The notes under the pieces: generated by a model
Told to the model about the DNA's origin: nothing
What the model saw: only the letters and a program-made list of their open reading frames with translations
The model's database searches: none
In this document: positions 6,029 through 13,089 of the stretch, in pieces
Layout: every line of letters starts with the position of its first letter
Numbering within the stretch: position 1 is the first letter of the stretch
Translations under genes and position numbers: made by a program
NCBI GenBank assembly: GCA_023388205.1
Contig: JAEWGS010000081.1
Span: forward strand, 1-33,237
DNA length: 33,237 nt
Direction of reading: 5' to 3'
Source: Bacillota bacterium
Lineage (GTDB): Bacteria; Bacillota; Clostridia; Saccharofermentanales; Fastidiosipilaceae

Positions 6029-7669
6029 ATGAAACCGGACAGCCCTTCTTGGCTCAAACAAGCCCTTTTTTATGAAATTTATCCGCAAAGTTTTTGTGAT
6101 AGCAATGGCGATGGCATCGGCGATCTTCAGGGGATTATTCAAAAACTCGATTATATCCAAGCGCTTGGCGTCAATGCCCTTTGGCTCAATCCCTGCTTCG
6201 ATTCGCCCTTCAAGGACGCGGGCTACGATGTGAGAGATTATTTCAAAGTCGCTGCGCGCTACGGCAGCAATGAGGATATAAAAGAGCTCTTTGAGGAAGC
6301 ACATGCGCGTAACATCAAGGTACTTTTGGATCTCGTTCCTGGGCACACCAGCGAAGAGCATCCCTGGTTTTTAGCCTCAAAAACAGCTGAGAAAACCGAT
6401 TTTGATGATCGCTATATCTGGACGGATTCTGCTTTTAGGGGGTCGAGTCTGCCTTTTGTCAGCGGAGAAAGCGAGCGAGATGGCGCCTATATTTTGAATT
6501 TTTTCAAATGTCAGCCGGCGCTGAATTATGGTTTTGCCAAAATAGAAGAAAAATGGCAGCTCTCCGACCAAAGCGAAGCGGCAAAAGCGAGCCGCCAAGC
6601 CCTCGTCGACATCATGTGTTTTTGGCTAAAACTAGGTTGTGACGGCTTCCGTGTCGATATGGCCAATTCTCTCGTAAAAAATGATGATGAGCAAAAATCC
6701 CACACCATTGCCACTTGGCAAGACATCTTGCCAAAGGTGCGTCAGCTTTTTCCAGAGGCGGCCTTTGTTTCTGAATGGTGCGTGCCACCGCAAGCCTTTG
6801 CTGCAGGTTTTGACCTCGATTTTTATCTCGATTGGCGTAGGGACGGCTTTGGGAATGGCTATAATCGCCTCCTGAGAAGCAGTGATACCCCCTTGATTCG
6901 AGATCATGACATGAGCTATTTCAATTGCCATAGCCCGAAGAGCATCGTGCCTTTTTTAGAAGACTACTGGCCCCAATATTTAGAAACAAAAGAACAAGGC
7001 TGCTTTTGCTTCATCACAGGGAATCACGATACCTCAAGACTTGCGCCCCGTCTGACAGATCGTGAGCGCCGTCTCGCTTATCTCATGATCTTGACCTTGC
7101 CAGGGGCTCCTTTTATCTATTACGGAGATGAAATTGGTCTAAGCTCTCGAGCACTCAAGACCAAAGAAGGCGGGTACCAAAGAACAGGTGCTAGAGCGCC
7201 GATGCAGTGGGCCTACGATGAAAAAAATTTGGGCTTTTCAGATGCAGCGCAAGAAGCGCTCTATCTCCCCATCGAAGAAGAAAATCCTGTCGATGTCAAA
7301 AGCCAAGAAAATGATCCCTCATCGCTCTTACATTTTTTCAAAGCTATCCTTTCGCTGAGAAAAAACTATAGTGCCTTGGAGGCAGATGCAGATATGGAAA
7401 TTGTGGCCGCCCCTCATGCTGGCCGCTATTTCGCATATGTGAGAAAAAGCAAGCGCCTTTCACAAAAGCTCCTCATTGTGATCAACCCTGACCAAAATAG
7501 TCAGATCGTAGACCTCACAAAAGCGCCCGAAAATAGCTATGAAACCTTCAAGCTCAAAGAAGAAGATTGCCAAAAACTCAAACCGATTTTCTCGATCGGG
7601 GAAGCAGCGCTTTCGTCAGGAAAAATTCAGCTCAGTGGCCAGTCTGCCTTCATTTACGAGCTTCCATAA
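6029..7669 (+). CDS. GH13 alpha-glucosidase / oligo-1,6-glucosidase-like enzyme
   Basis: A 546-residue cytoplasmic enzyme (no signal peptide) that probably hydrolyses alpha-glucosidic bonds in imported malto- or isomalto-oligosaccharides. A DSNGDGIGDL calcium-type loop lies at 24-33. The GH13 regions are visible: DLVPGH (101-106), GFRVD with nucleophile D210, VSEW with acid/base E249, and GNHD with D334. The YYGDEIGL segment and a C-terminal beta domain follow. Region I has Gly where Asn usually precedes the His. The GAGGAGG ribosome binding site (6018-6024) selects the ATG at 6029 over an upstream in-frame start. It is monocistronic between two terminators with an operator-like repeat at its promoter. 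Trehalose-6-phosphate hydrolase or another GH13 specificity cannot be excluded. Confidence 0.85.
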   Translation: MKPDSPSWLKQALFYEIYPQSFCDSNGDGIGDLQGIIQKLDYIQALGVNALWLNPCFDSPFKDAGYDVRDYFKVAARYGSNEDIKELFEEAHARNIKVLLDLVPGHTSEEHPWFLASKTAEKTDFDDRYIWTDSAFRGSSLPFVSGESERDGAYILNFFKCQPALNYGFAKIEEKWQLSDQSEAAKASRQALVDIMCFWLKLGCDGFRVDMANSLVKNDDEQKSHTIATWQDILPKVRQLFPEAAFVSEWCVPPQAFAAGFDLDFYLDWRRDGFGNGYNRLLRSSDTPLIRDHDMSYFNCHSPKSIVPFLEDYWPQYLETKEQGCFCFITGNHDTSRLAPRLTDRERRLAYLMILTLPGAPFIYYGDEIGLSSRALKTKEGGYQRTGARAPMQWAYDEKNLGFSDAAQEALYLPIEEENPVDVKSQENDPSSLLHFFKAILSLRKNYSALEADADMEIVAAPHAGRYFAYVRKSKRLSQKLLIVINPDQNSQIVDLTKAPENSYETFKLKEEDCQKLKPIFSIGEAALSSGKIQLSGQSAFIYELP

Positions 7670-7673
7670 TTCC

Positions 7674-7696
7674 GCTTGGCGGCAAGCTCGTTTTTT
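7674..7696 (+). terminator. Terminator of the GH13 gene
   Basis: A short stem GCTTG-GCGG-CAAGC is followed, after TCG, by six T residues (7691-7696). An alternative longer pairing uses CGAGCTT at the gene end with AAGCTCG at 7684-7690. Confidence 0.65.
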
Positions 7697-7752
7697 GCTT
7701 GAAGCTAAGCTTAAGCGCTGGGTATAAGGTGAGCTGTCTTCTAAAAAACACA

Positions 7753-7843
7753 AGGCGTCCCTTTCTTTGAACCACCCCAGTCTTTGGCCTTTTATTTTCT
7801 GTATCCAAATTTCGGGGTCATTCATTTTCAAAAAGGGACGCCT
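7753..7843. repeat. 91-base nested inverted repeat between convergent genes
   Basis: The outer arms AGGCGTCCCTTT (7753-7764) and AAAGGGACGCCT (7832-7843) are perfect. Inside, TTTGA/TCAAA (7766-7770 / 7828-7832), ACCCC/GGGGT (7774-7778 / 7814-7818) and TTTGG/CCAAA (7783-7787 / 7805-7809) are also complementary and in nested order. On the minus strand the hairpin is followed by TTGTGTTTTTTAG, so it could terminate the fucose operon. It may also be a MITE-like element or a structured RNA. No coding function is evident. Confidence 0.6.
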
Positions 7844-7892
7844 GTCCTAAAACTTGATGAAATACACAGGTTTATAAAATTTTCCGTCTCAC

Positions 7893-8324
7893 TTAAATCA
7901 CGCCCTTTTGCATGATCAAGTTTCCGTATAAGGCGGTTTCACCCGTCGCAATAATCAGAGCTGCACCTTTGGCCAAGTCATAAAAGGCTTGGCGTTCCAC
8001 GCGAACGAGGTCTTCTTTTTGGTAGCCCTCTTCGATCAGCAAGGCTTCGAAGTCGTCCCAAATCGGCGTAGGTGTTTCATCGCCAGGCACTTTATCCATC
8101 AGCATAGCTTTTTCTTTTGCGTATTGGTCCAAAGGAATCAGTTGCAAAATGGCACGCGCGACATCCAAAGCCTTGTGTCCATCCATACGAATCACAACGC
8201 CCTGCTTTCCCATCGTCTTAGAGGGGAAATTCGCATCTGCGATCACAAGGCGATCTCCATGGCCGAGTTCGGCTAAGGCCTTAAGCAAATCGGGTGAAAT
8301 CATGGGAGGAATATTCTTTAGCAT
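7893..8324 (-). CDS. fucU: L-fucose mutarotase FucU
   Basis: A 143-residue RbsD/FucU-family protein that interconverts the alpha and beta anomers of L-fucose so that the isomerase receives its preferred form. It opens MLKNIPPMISPDLLKAL and shows the family motifs GHGD, DANFPS, the RQAFYDLA segment and the terminal YGN-LI-KGV signature. Length and ends match E. coli FucU closely. The start at 8324 follows AAAAGGAG at 9 bases. A longer in-frame start at 8375 lies inside the hairpin region and was rejected. It is the last gene of the fucose operon, 70 bases after the binding-protein gene. Confidence 0.92.
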   Translation of the reverse strand: MLKNIPPMISPDLLKALAELGHGDRLVIADANFPSKTMGKQGVVIRMDGHKALDVARAILQLIPLDQYAKEKAMLMDKVPGDETPTPIWDDFEALLIEEGYQKEDLVRVERQAFYDLAKGAALIIATGETALYGNLIMQKGVI

Positions 8325-8336
8325 CAGATTAACTCC

Positions 8337-8371
8337 TTTTACATGTAAAAGGGGCGACCGAAGCCGCCCCT
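8337..8371 (-). terminator. UUCG-loop hairpin plus palindrome over the fucU ribosome binding site
   Basis: On the minus strand the stem AGGGGCGGC / GTCGCCCCT (8371-8350, one G-U pair) is capped by a TTCG tetraloop and followed by TTTT. The following bases form a perfect 14-bp palindrome, TTTTACATGTAAAA (8350-8337), whose right arm runs into the fucU ribosome binding site. The first hairpin could terminate or stabilise the binding-protein mRNA. The second could lower fucU translation. Confidence 0.65.
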
Positions 8372-8394
8372 CCACTTAGGCTTATAACTGGGTC

Positions 8395-9459
8395 TTACTC
8401 GTACAAGCAGGGAGCCACTTCTTCGCTCTCCATGTTGTCCTTGTCGTACCACAAAGCACCGGTGTCAACGTCTTTGACCTTCTCGCCAGAAGCTGCGAGC
8501 GCCGCGAGACGGACGGCCTGATAACCGATCTGCACAGGATTTTGCGTGACCGAACCGACGAAGAGTTCAGAACGGATCGCGTCGAGCTGCTTCTTGCCCG
8601 CGTCGAAACCGACGGCCAGGATCTTATCCTTGCCGAGCTTATCGAGACCTTCGTTGGCCGTGATGAGCGCGTTCGCCGCAAACTCATTCGAAGCGTACAC
8701 CGCGATCAGGTCTTCTTTTTCCAAGATAGCCTGCGCAACCGCTGCCGCGTCTGCATCCTTCACTTCAGCCGGAATGCCGAGGTCGATGATGACCTTCTTG
8801 CCTTCTTGGGGCTTAGCGAGGGATTCGTGACCTTCGACCGAGACCTTGTCCTCACCGATGAGCTTGCTCAGCTTTTCGATGAAGCCACGCGTGCGCTCAG
8901 AGATGGAGAAGGAGTTCGCTTCCTGAGAAACGACGCCAATACGGACGGTCTCTGCAGGATCCTTGACCTTATCTTTGATGAGTTCAAAGAGGTGCTCCGC
9001 CGCAATCTCAGCCGCCGCATAGTTGTCCGTCGCAGCATTCGCCACAACCGCATCCTTGGGGGCATCCGGCACACCAGAGTCGAAGCCGACGATCGGGATG
9101 TGCTTCTCTTGCGCATTCTTGATGGAGTCCAAGCTACTCTTGGTATCCAAAGCGGCCAAGCAGATCGCATTCGGATTTTGCTCAATCGCCGCATTCAGGT
9201 ACTCAACCTGCTGCGCGATGGCCGACTCATTGTCAGGACCTTGGAAGCTCGTCTCAATGCCGAACTCTTCGGCGGCCTTCTTCGTGCCTTGCTCAACTGC
9301 TCTCCAGAACTGATGCTGGAAGCCTTTGGCGATGACGGCGATCTTCAGATCCTTTTTGATCTTCTCTTTGTCGCCTTCATCCGCACGAAGCCCTGTCGGT
9401 AAAAGGGTGAGACCCAAACCGACGGCCAACGCCAATGCAGCCCACTTCATGTGTTTCAT
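8395..9459 (-). CDS. Sugar ABC transporter substrate-binding protein (probable L-fucose binder)
   Basis: A 354-residue periplasmic-binding-protein (ribose/RbsB-like, PBP type 1) with a clear Sec signal (about residues 1-24, likely cleaved near LRA-DEG). The mature domain begins KIAVIAKGFQHQFW and carries the usual FQGPDNE, QNPNAI and VGFDAG segments. It would capture L-fucose or a related 6-deoxyhexose outside the membrane for the permease and ATPase encoded upstream. No lipobox cysteine is present, which is unusual for a monoderm. AGGAGG precedes the ATG at 9459, and an upstream in-frame start has none. It sits 264 bases after the permease gene, with a possible private promoter. Substrate is inferred from the operon. 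Confidence 0.88.
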   Translation of the reverse strand: MKHMKWAALALAVGLGLTLLPTGLRADEGDKEKIKKDLKIAVIAKGFQHQFWRAVEQGTKKAAEEFGIETSFQGPDNESAIAQQVEYLNAAIEQNPNAICLAALDTKSSLDSIKNAQEKHIPIVGFDSGVPDAPKDAVVANAATDNYAAAEIAAEHLFELIKDKVKDPAETVRIGVVSQEANSFSISERTRGFIEKLSKLIGEDKVSVEGHESLAKPQEGKKVIIDLGIPAEVKDADAAAVAQAILEKEDLIAVYASNEFAANALITANEGLDKLGKDKILAVGFDAGKKQLDAIRSELFVGSVTQNPVQIGYQAVRLAALAASGEKVKDVDTGALWYDKDNMESEEVAPCLYE

Positions 9460-9477
9460 ATGCTTTCCTCCTATTAC

Positions 9478-9547
9478 ATGGGGACAGCCCCATAAAATAC
9501 GATTTCTGTTGCGCAATTTTCTGCGCTGTCGCAAAAGCTTCTGCGAC
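9478..9547 (-). promoter_or_regulatory. Two hairpins in the 5' region of the sugar-binding-protein gene
   Basis: GTCGCA/TGCGAC (9528-9533 with 9542-9547, 8-base loop) and ATGGGG/CCCCAT (9478-9483 with 9488-9493, 4-base loop) lie just upstream of the ribosome binding site. They may stabilise or tune the highly expressed binding-protein mRNA. Confidence 0.4.
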
Positions 9548-9641
9548 GGTCCCATAACGGTCCTATTTTGAAATTCAAAGCCGGTCCTCTCATCGATCTC
9601 TCACACGCTTTTCGCGCACCTGCTCTGATTTCTTCTTTTTT

Positions 9642-9670
9642 ATTGTCCGTTAATTTGTCTATTTTGTCAT
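9642..9670 (-). promoter_or_regulatory. Possible internal promoter for the binding protein and fucU
   Basis: On the minus strand ATGACA (9670-9665), 17 bases, GACAAT (9647-9642). It lies in the 264-base gap after the permease gene and would allow higher expression of the binding protein than of the membrane components. Confidence 0.35.
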
Positions 9671-9692
9671 GTGTTTTGCAAGATAAAATGAT

Positions 9693-9711
9693 GAAGAATT
9701 TGCAAATCTTC
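9693..9711 (-). terminator. Weak hairpin after the permease gene
   Basis: A near-perfect palindrome (GAAGA / TCTTC arms around ATTTGCAAAT) lies 12 bases after the permease stop. On the minus strand it is followed by a moderately T-rich stretch. It may cause partial termination or mark an mRNA processing end. Confidence 0.35.
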
Positions 9712-9723
9712 TTTATTTGACGG

Positions 9724-10704
9724 TTAACCTTTCCTACGTTTGCGATTGATGATATCCATAAAGACTGCGAACACGAGGATGATACCGGTGATGAAAAGCT
9801 GATAATGCGGCTGCACATTGATGTAGGGGAAGCCCGTCTTCAAAACCGCCATGATAAAGACACCGACAATCGAGCCGAAGATCGAACCGACGCCACCTGC
9901 CAGCGAGGTTCCGCCGATGACAACACCCGCGATAGCATCCAGCTCGTTTCCGTTACCGGTATTCGGCTGCGCACTGACATAAATCGCAACATAGGCAATA
10001 CCCGAAAGAGCAGCGAAGAACCCACTGATCACGTACGCCATGATTTCATAACGCTCGACGCGAATACCTGAAAGTCTCGTCGCTTCTTTGTTCGAACCGA
10101 TCGCCAAAATATAACGTCCGAGCTTTGTCCGATTCAAAATAAGCGCCATCACAATCCCCGCGATCGCCACAAGCACAAAACCCGTCGGGAAGTTTTTCGG
10201 CAAAAGTCCATCCGTCCTAGTCACCATGAATAATTCACGGAACCAAGCCCCCGGTGCATCGCCTTGAGGGAAAGAAATCGTTTTCGTCTTTGAAACGATG
10301 GAGCCTAAGCCACGCGACATCATCATGGTACCTAGCGTTGCAATAAAAGCCGGTAAGCCAAGCTTTGAAACCAACAAACCATTTAATAGGCCAAAGAGCG
10401 TTCCAACCGCCAGCATAATTAGGATCACAAAGATCATCGGGACGCCCGCTTCCATCGCGACGCCACCCACCAATGCTGAACAGATTGCCACCGTTCCGAT
10501 CGATAGGTCAATACCGCCTGTCGCAATAACGAAAGTCACACCGATCGCCATAAATGCGATGTAGTAACAACTCTTAGCAATATTCGTAAATGTTGTCACC
10601 TGCAAGAACTTATTCGTCATCAGCGAGAAAAACACACAGATGAGGAACAAAGCGACAACGACCACCGCCTGCTGATTTCCAAAAATCTTTTTCAAATGTT
10701 TCAT
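9724..10704 (-). CDS. Ribose/rhamnose-type sugar ABC transporter permease
   Basis: A 326-residue integral membrane protein of the RbsC/AraH (BPD_transp_2) family with about 8-10 hydrophobic segments. Family signatures include FVIATGGIDLSIG near residue 60, the NRTKLGRYILAIGSNKEATRLSGI loop that contacts the ATPase, and a GGTSLAGG motif near 240. It would form the homodimeric membrane channel of the fucose importer. Its ATG overlaps the ATPase stop codon (ATGA), with AAGGAG upstream inside that gene, so the two are translationally coupled. Confidence 0.92.
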   Translation of the reverse strand: MKHLKKIFGNQQAVVVVALFLICVFFSLMTNKFLQVTTFTNIAKSCYYIAFMAIGVTFVIATGGIDLSIGTVAICSALVGGVAMEAGVPMIFVILIMLAVGTLFGLLNGLLVSKLGLPAFIATLGTMMMSRGLGSIVSKTKTISFPQGDAPGAWFRELFMVTRTDGLLPKNFPTGFVLVAIAGIVMALILNRTKLGRYILAIGSNKEATRLSGIRVERYEIMAYVISGFFAALSGIAYVAIYVSAQPNTGNGNELDAIAGVVIGGTSLAGGVGSIFGSIVGVFIMAVLKTGFPYINVQPHYQLFITGIILVFAVFMDIINRKRRKG

Positions 10705-12245
10705 ACCACGATACTCCTTGTCGCAGCGTTCATGATGTTTTCTGAATTTGCTTGTTCAATGGGAATGATCTCTTCAATCTTGCCCTCACACATCACTAGG
10801 ACGCGATCGGAGAGGCGAAGCACCTCATTGAGTTCAGAAGAAATCATGATGATGGATTTGCCCGCCTTGATGAGTTCATGCATCAGCGCGTAGATCTCAG
10901 ACTTCGCACCCACGTCAATTCCTCGCGTCGGCTCGTCAAAGATAATGATGTCGCAGTCTCTCATCAGCCACTTTGCAATGACGACCTTCTGTTGGTTACC
11001 ACCGCTAAGCTTGCGCAGAATCAAATCTGTATTCGCAGTTTTGATCCTCAGCCGCTCGCGATAGTGCTCAGCAATTTCGCGCACCTTGCTGCGAATCACA
11101 AAGGGCCCTTTGGCCACTTCGCTCAAGGTCGGCAAAACCGTATTGTCTGCGACGCTTTGGTCGACCAAAACACCGTAGCGCTTGCGGTCTTCTGAGAGAT
11201 AGCCGATCCCATGCGCCACCGCATCTGCCGGACACTTAATCTCAACTTTTTGACCCTTGATATAAATCTCACCCGAATCCTTGGGATCCGCACCGAAGAT
11301 CAAGCGCGCGAGCTCTGTACGTCCCGCACCCATCAAGCCAGCGAAGCCCAAGATTTCTCCCTGACGCAAACTGAAACTACAGTCGCAAACCTGCTTGCCC
11401 CGATTCATATGCTTGACTTCGAGCACCACAGGCGCATCTTCGGGAACCTCCGACTTTTGCTTCGGTTCTTCAAAGATCGTACGGCCCACCATCATGCGGA
11501 TGATTTCGTCTTTCGTCGAGGTCTTCGTGATCAGTTGTCCGATCGTCTCCCCATCTCGCATGACCGTAATGCGATCCGTAATTCTGTGGATCTCGTCCAT
11601 ACGGTGAGAGATATAAACAATCGCGATACCTTTTTTGCGCAGACCTTCAATGATCAAAAAGAGCTGTTCAATTTCTGCATCCGTCAAAGCGGCGGTCGGT
11701 TCGTCAAAGACGATCACGCGCGCTTCTTGCAAAATCACTTTGGCGATTTCAACCATCTGCTGCTGACCGACCGAAAGGCGATCCATCAGTGAATGTGGAT
11801 CAATGTGGATCTTAAGCGCTTCAAAGACCACGCGAGCTTTTTCTTCCAACTTCTTGTCCTGAATCAAGATCCCCTTCGTATCTTCCTTGCCCAAGAAGAG
11901 GTTCTGCGCGACCGTCAAGTCTTTAACCAAGTTCAACTCTTGGTGAACAATGGCAATGCCCGCAGACTCAGATGCTTTAGGGCCGTCAAAGCTGACTTCC
12001 TCTAAGCCTTGCCCCTGGTCATATAAGATCCGTCCCGCATCTTTGGTGTAAATACCTGTGAGGACTTTCATCAGCGTCGATTTACCCGCGCCGTTTTCCC
12101 CCATCAATGCGTGAACTTCGTAAGGGAAAAGCTCTAAACTTGCGTTCTCAAGCGCCTTGACCCCTGAGAAAGCCTTGCAGATCCCTTCCATTTTCAAGAC
12201 CGGAGCACTTTTATTCAAAATCGTGTTGTCTTGAGTATCTGTCAT
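10701..12245 (-). CDS. Sugar ABC transporter ATP-binding protein, two nucleotide-binding domains
   Basis: A 514-residue RbsA/MglA-type ATPase that energises the fucose importer on the inner face of the membrane. The first domain has a canonical Walker A (GENGAGKST near residue 50), the signature LSVGQQQ and Walker B VIVFDEPTAAL. The second has the degenerate Walker A GLMGAGRTE, the signature LSGGNQQK and IIIFDEPTRGID. This pairing of one canonical and one divergent domain is normal for the family. The start overlaps the aldolase stop codon (ATGA). RbsA, AraG or XylG relatives are possible homologues; specificity is set by the neighbours. Confidence 0.93.
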   Translation of the reverse strand: MTDTQDNTILNKSAPVLKMEGICKAFSGVKALENASLELFPYEVHALMGENGAGKSTLMKVLTGIYTKDAGRILYDQGQGLEEVSFDGPKASESAGIAIVHQELNLVKDLTVAQNLFLGKEDTKGILIQDKKLEEKARVVFEALKIHIDPHSLMDRLSVGQQQMVEIAKVILQEARVIVFDEPTAALTDAEIEQLFLIIEGLRKKGIAIVYISHRMDEIHRITDRITVMRDGETIGQLITKTSTKDEIIRMMVGRTIFEEPKQKSEVPEDAPVVLEVKHMNRGKQVCDCSFSLRQGEILGFAGLMGAGRTELARLIFGADPKDSGEIYIKGQKVEIKCPADAVAHGIGYLSEDRKRYGVLVDQSVADNTVLPTLSEVAKGPFVIRSKVREIAEHYRERLRIKTANTDLILRKLSGGNQQKVVIAKWLMRDCDIIIFDEPTRGIDVGAKSEIYALMHELIKAGKSIIMISSELNEVLRLSDRVLVMCEGKIEEIIPIEQANSENIMNAATRSIVV

Positions 12246-12916
12246 ACTTTTTTCCTCTGACCGTAAGTCTTAAACTTTTCAGCCATTAGCGCCATCTCTT
12301 CGTCGGACAAGATCACGGGCTCACCGATCGAGCGAGCGCGGTAATAGATCTCTGCGCAATACTCCACTTCTTCGATGATATTAAAGGCGTTCATCAAATC
12401 CTGAGCTCCAGCCAAAATCCCGTGATTCGCCAATAAGACGCAGCGGCGATCTTTCATCCCTTCAAAAGCATTGACCGCCAATTCATGCGTCCCGTAAGTT
12501 GCATACTCGGCGCAACGCACGTCCTTGCCTGCCACCGCGATCATGTAATGCGTCGCAGGAATCCCTTCTCTCAGGCAAGCCAAGACAGTCGCAAAGGTCG
12601 TATGTGCATGGATCACCGCATCCAGATCTTGACGGTCGCGGTATTGGATCAGGTGCATTTCCCATTCGCTCGAAGGGGTCCGATGACCTTCGACCACTTC
12701 ACCCTTGAGGTTCATCAACACAATGTCCTCTGGCTGAATCAGATCAAAGGGAATACCTGAAGGCGTGATCGCCATAATCTGAGTCTCACGGTCAAAGACG
12801 CTGAGATTGCCACCCGTGCCTTTGGTTAAACCCGTATTTAAGAGCATCATGCCGTATTTAATTAGTTCTAAGCGTTCTTCGTACATCCGAAGTTGGCTTT
12901 GCTCTCCTTGAACCAT
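12242..12916 (-). CDS. fucA: L-fuculose-1-phosphate aldolase
   Basis: A 224-residue class II aldolase/adducin-family enzyme that cleaves L-fuculose 1-phosphate to dihydroxyacetone phosphate and L-lactaldehyde. The zinc ligands correspond to H103 and H105 (HAHTTFAT) and H165 (LANHG), and the catalytic acid to E84 (SSEWEMH). TGGNLSV is the phosphate-binding loop. Length matches E. coli FucA (about 215). AGAGGA lies upstream of the ATG. It follows the isomerase after 173 bases and overlaps the ATPase gene. A related L-ribulose-5-phosphate epimerase or rhamnulose aldolase is less likely given FucI and FucU. Confidence 0.92.
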   Translation of the reverse strand: MVQGEQSQLRMYEERLELIKYGMMLLNTGLTKGTGGNLSVFDRETQIMAITPSGIPFDLIQPEDIVLMNLKGEVVEGHRTPSSEWEMHLIQYRDRQDLDAVIHAHTTFATVLACLREGIPATHYMIAVAGKDVRCAEYATYGTHELAVNAFEGMKDRRCVLLANHGILAGAQDLMNAFNIIEEVEYCAEIYYRARSIGEPVILSDEEMALMAEKFKTYGQRKKV

Positions 12917-12981
12917 ATAAGATTCCTCTTTCTTTGAACCTAAATCTCACTTTCAATGAGCGAGATCGGCTTTTTACCTTC

Positions 12982-13017
12982 TTAAAGTCCTCTAAGTCCT
13001 TGAAGTCCTTAAAGTCC
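12982..13017. repeat. Four 9-bp tandem repeats in the fucI-fucA gap
   Basis: TTAAAGTCC, TCTAAGTCC, TTGAAGTCC and TTAAAGTCC follow one another without gaps, with a further partial copy to about 13028. They lie between the fucI stop and fucA start in the transcribed leader of fucA. Confidence 0.75.
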
Positions 13018-13035
13018 TTATAAAGTCGGCTTCAT

Positions 13036-13078
13036 CTGAGGACCACAGGAAGGAAACACCCAAACCTGAGGTCCTCAG
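13036..13078 (-). terminator. Hairpin after fucI with alternative pairings
   Basis: CTGAGGACC (13036-13044) is complementary to GGTCCTCAG (13070-13078). The right arm can instead fold on itself as CTGAG-GTC-CTCAG (13066-13078). No T tract follows, so it is more likely a processing or attenuating structure than a strong terminator. Confidence 0.5.
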
Positions 13079-13089
13079 AACATCACCAA

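Noticed and set aside
7616..7831. 71-codon minus-strand open frame in the convergent gap
   Set aside because: No ribosome binding site. It runs through the 91-base hairpin and into the end of the GH13 gene.
8542..9402. 286-codon plus-strand open frame
   Set aside because: It is antisense to the sugar-binding-protein gene, has an Arg/Asp-rich unnatural composition and lacks a ribosome binding site.
9717..9733. GGTTAACC as a metal box
   Set aside because: It covers the stop codon of the sugar permease gene and does not carry the GTTAGC half-site.
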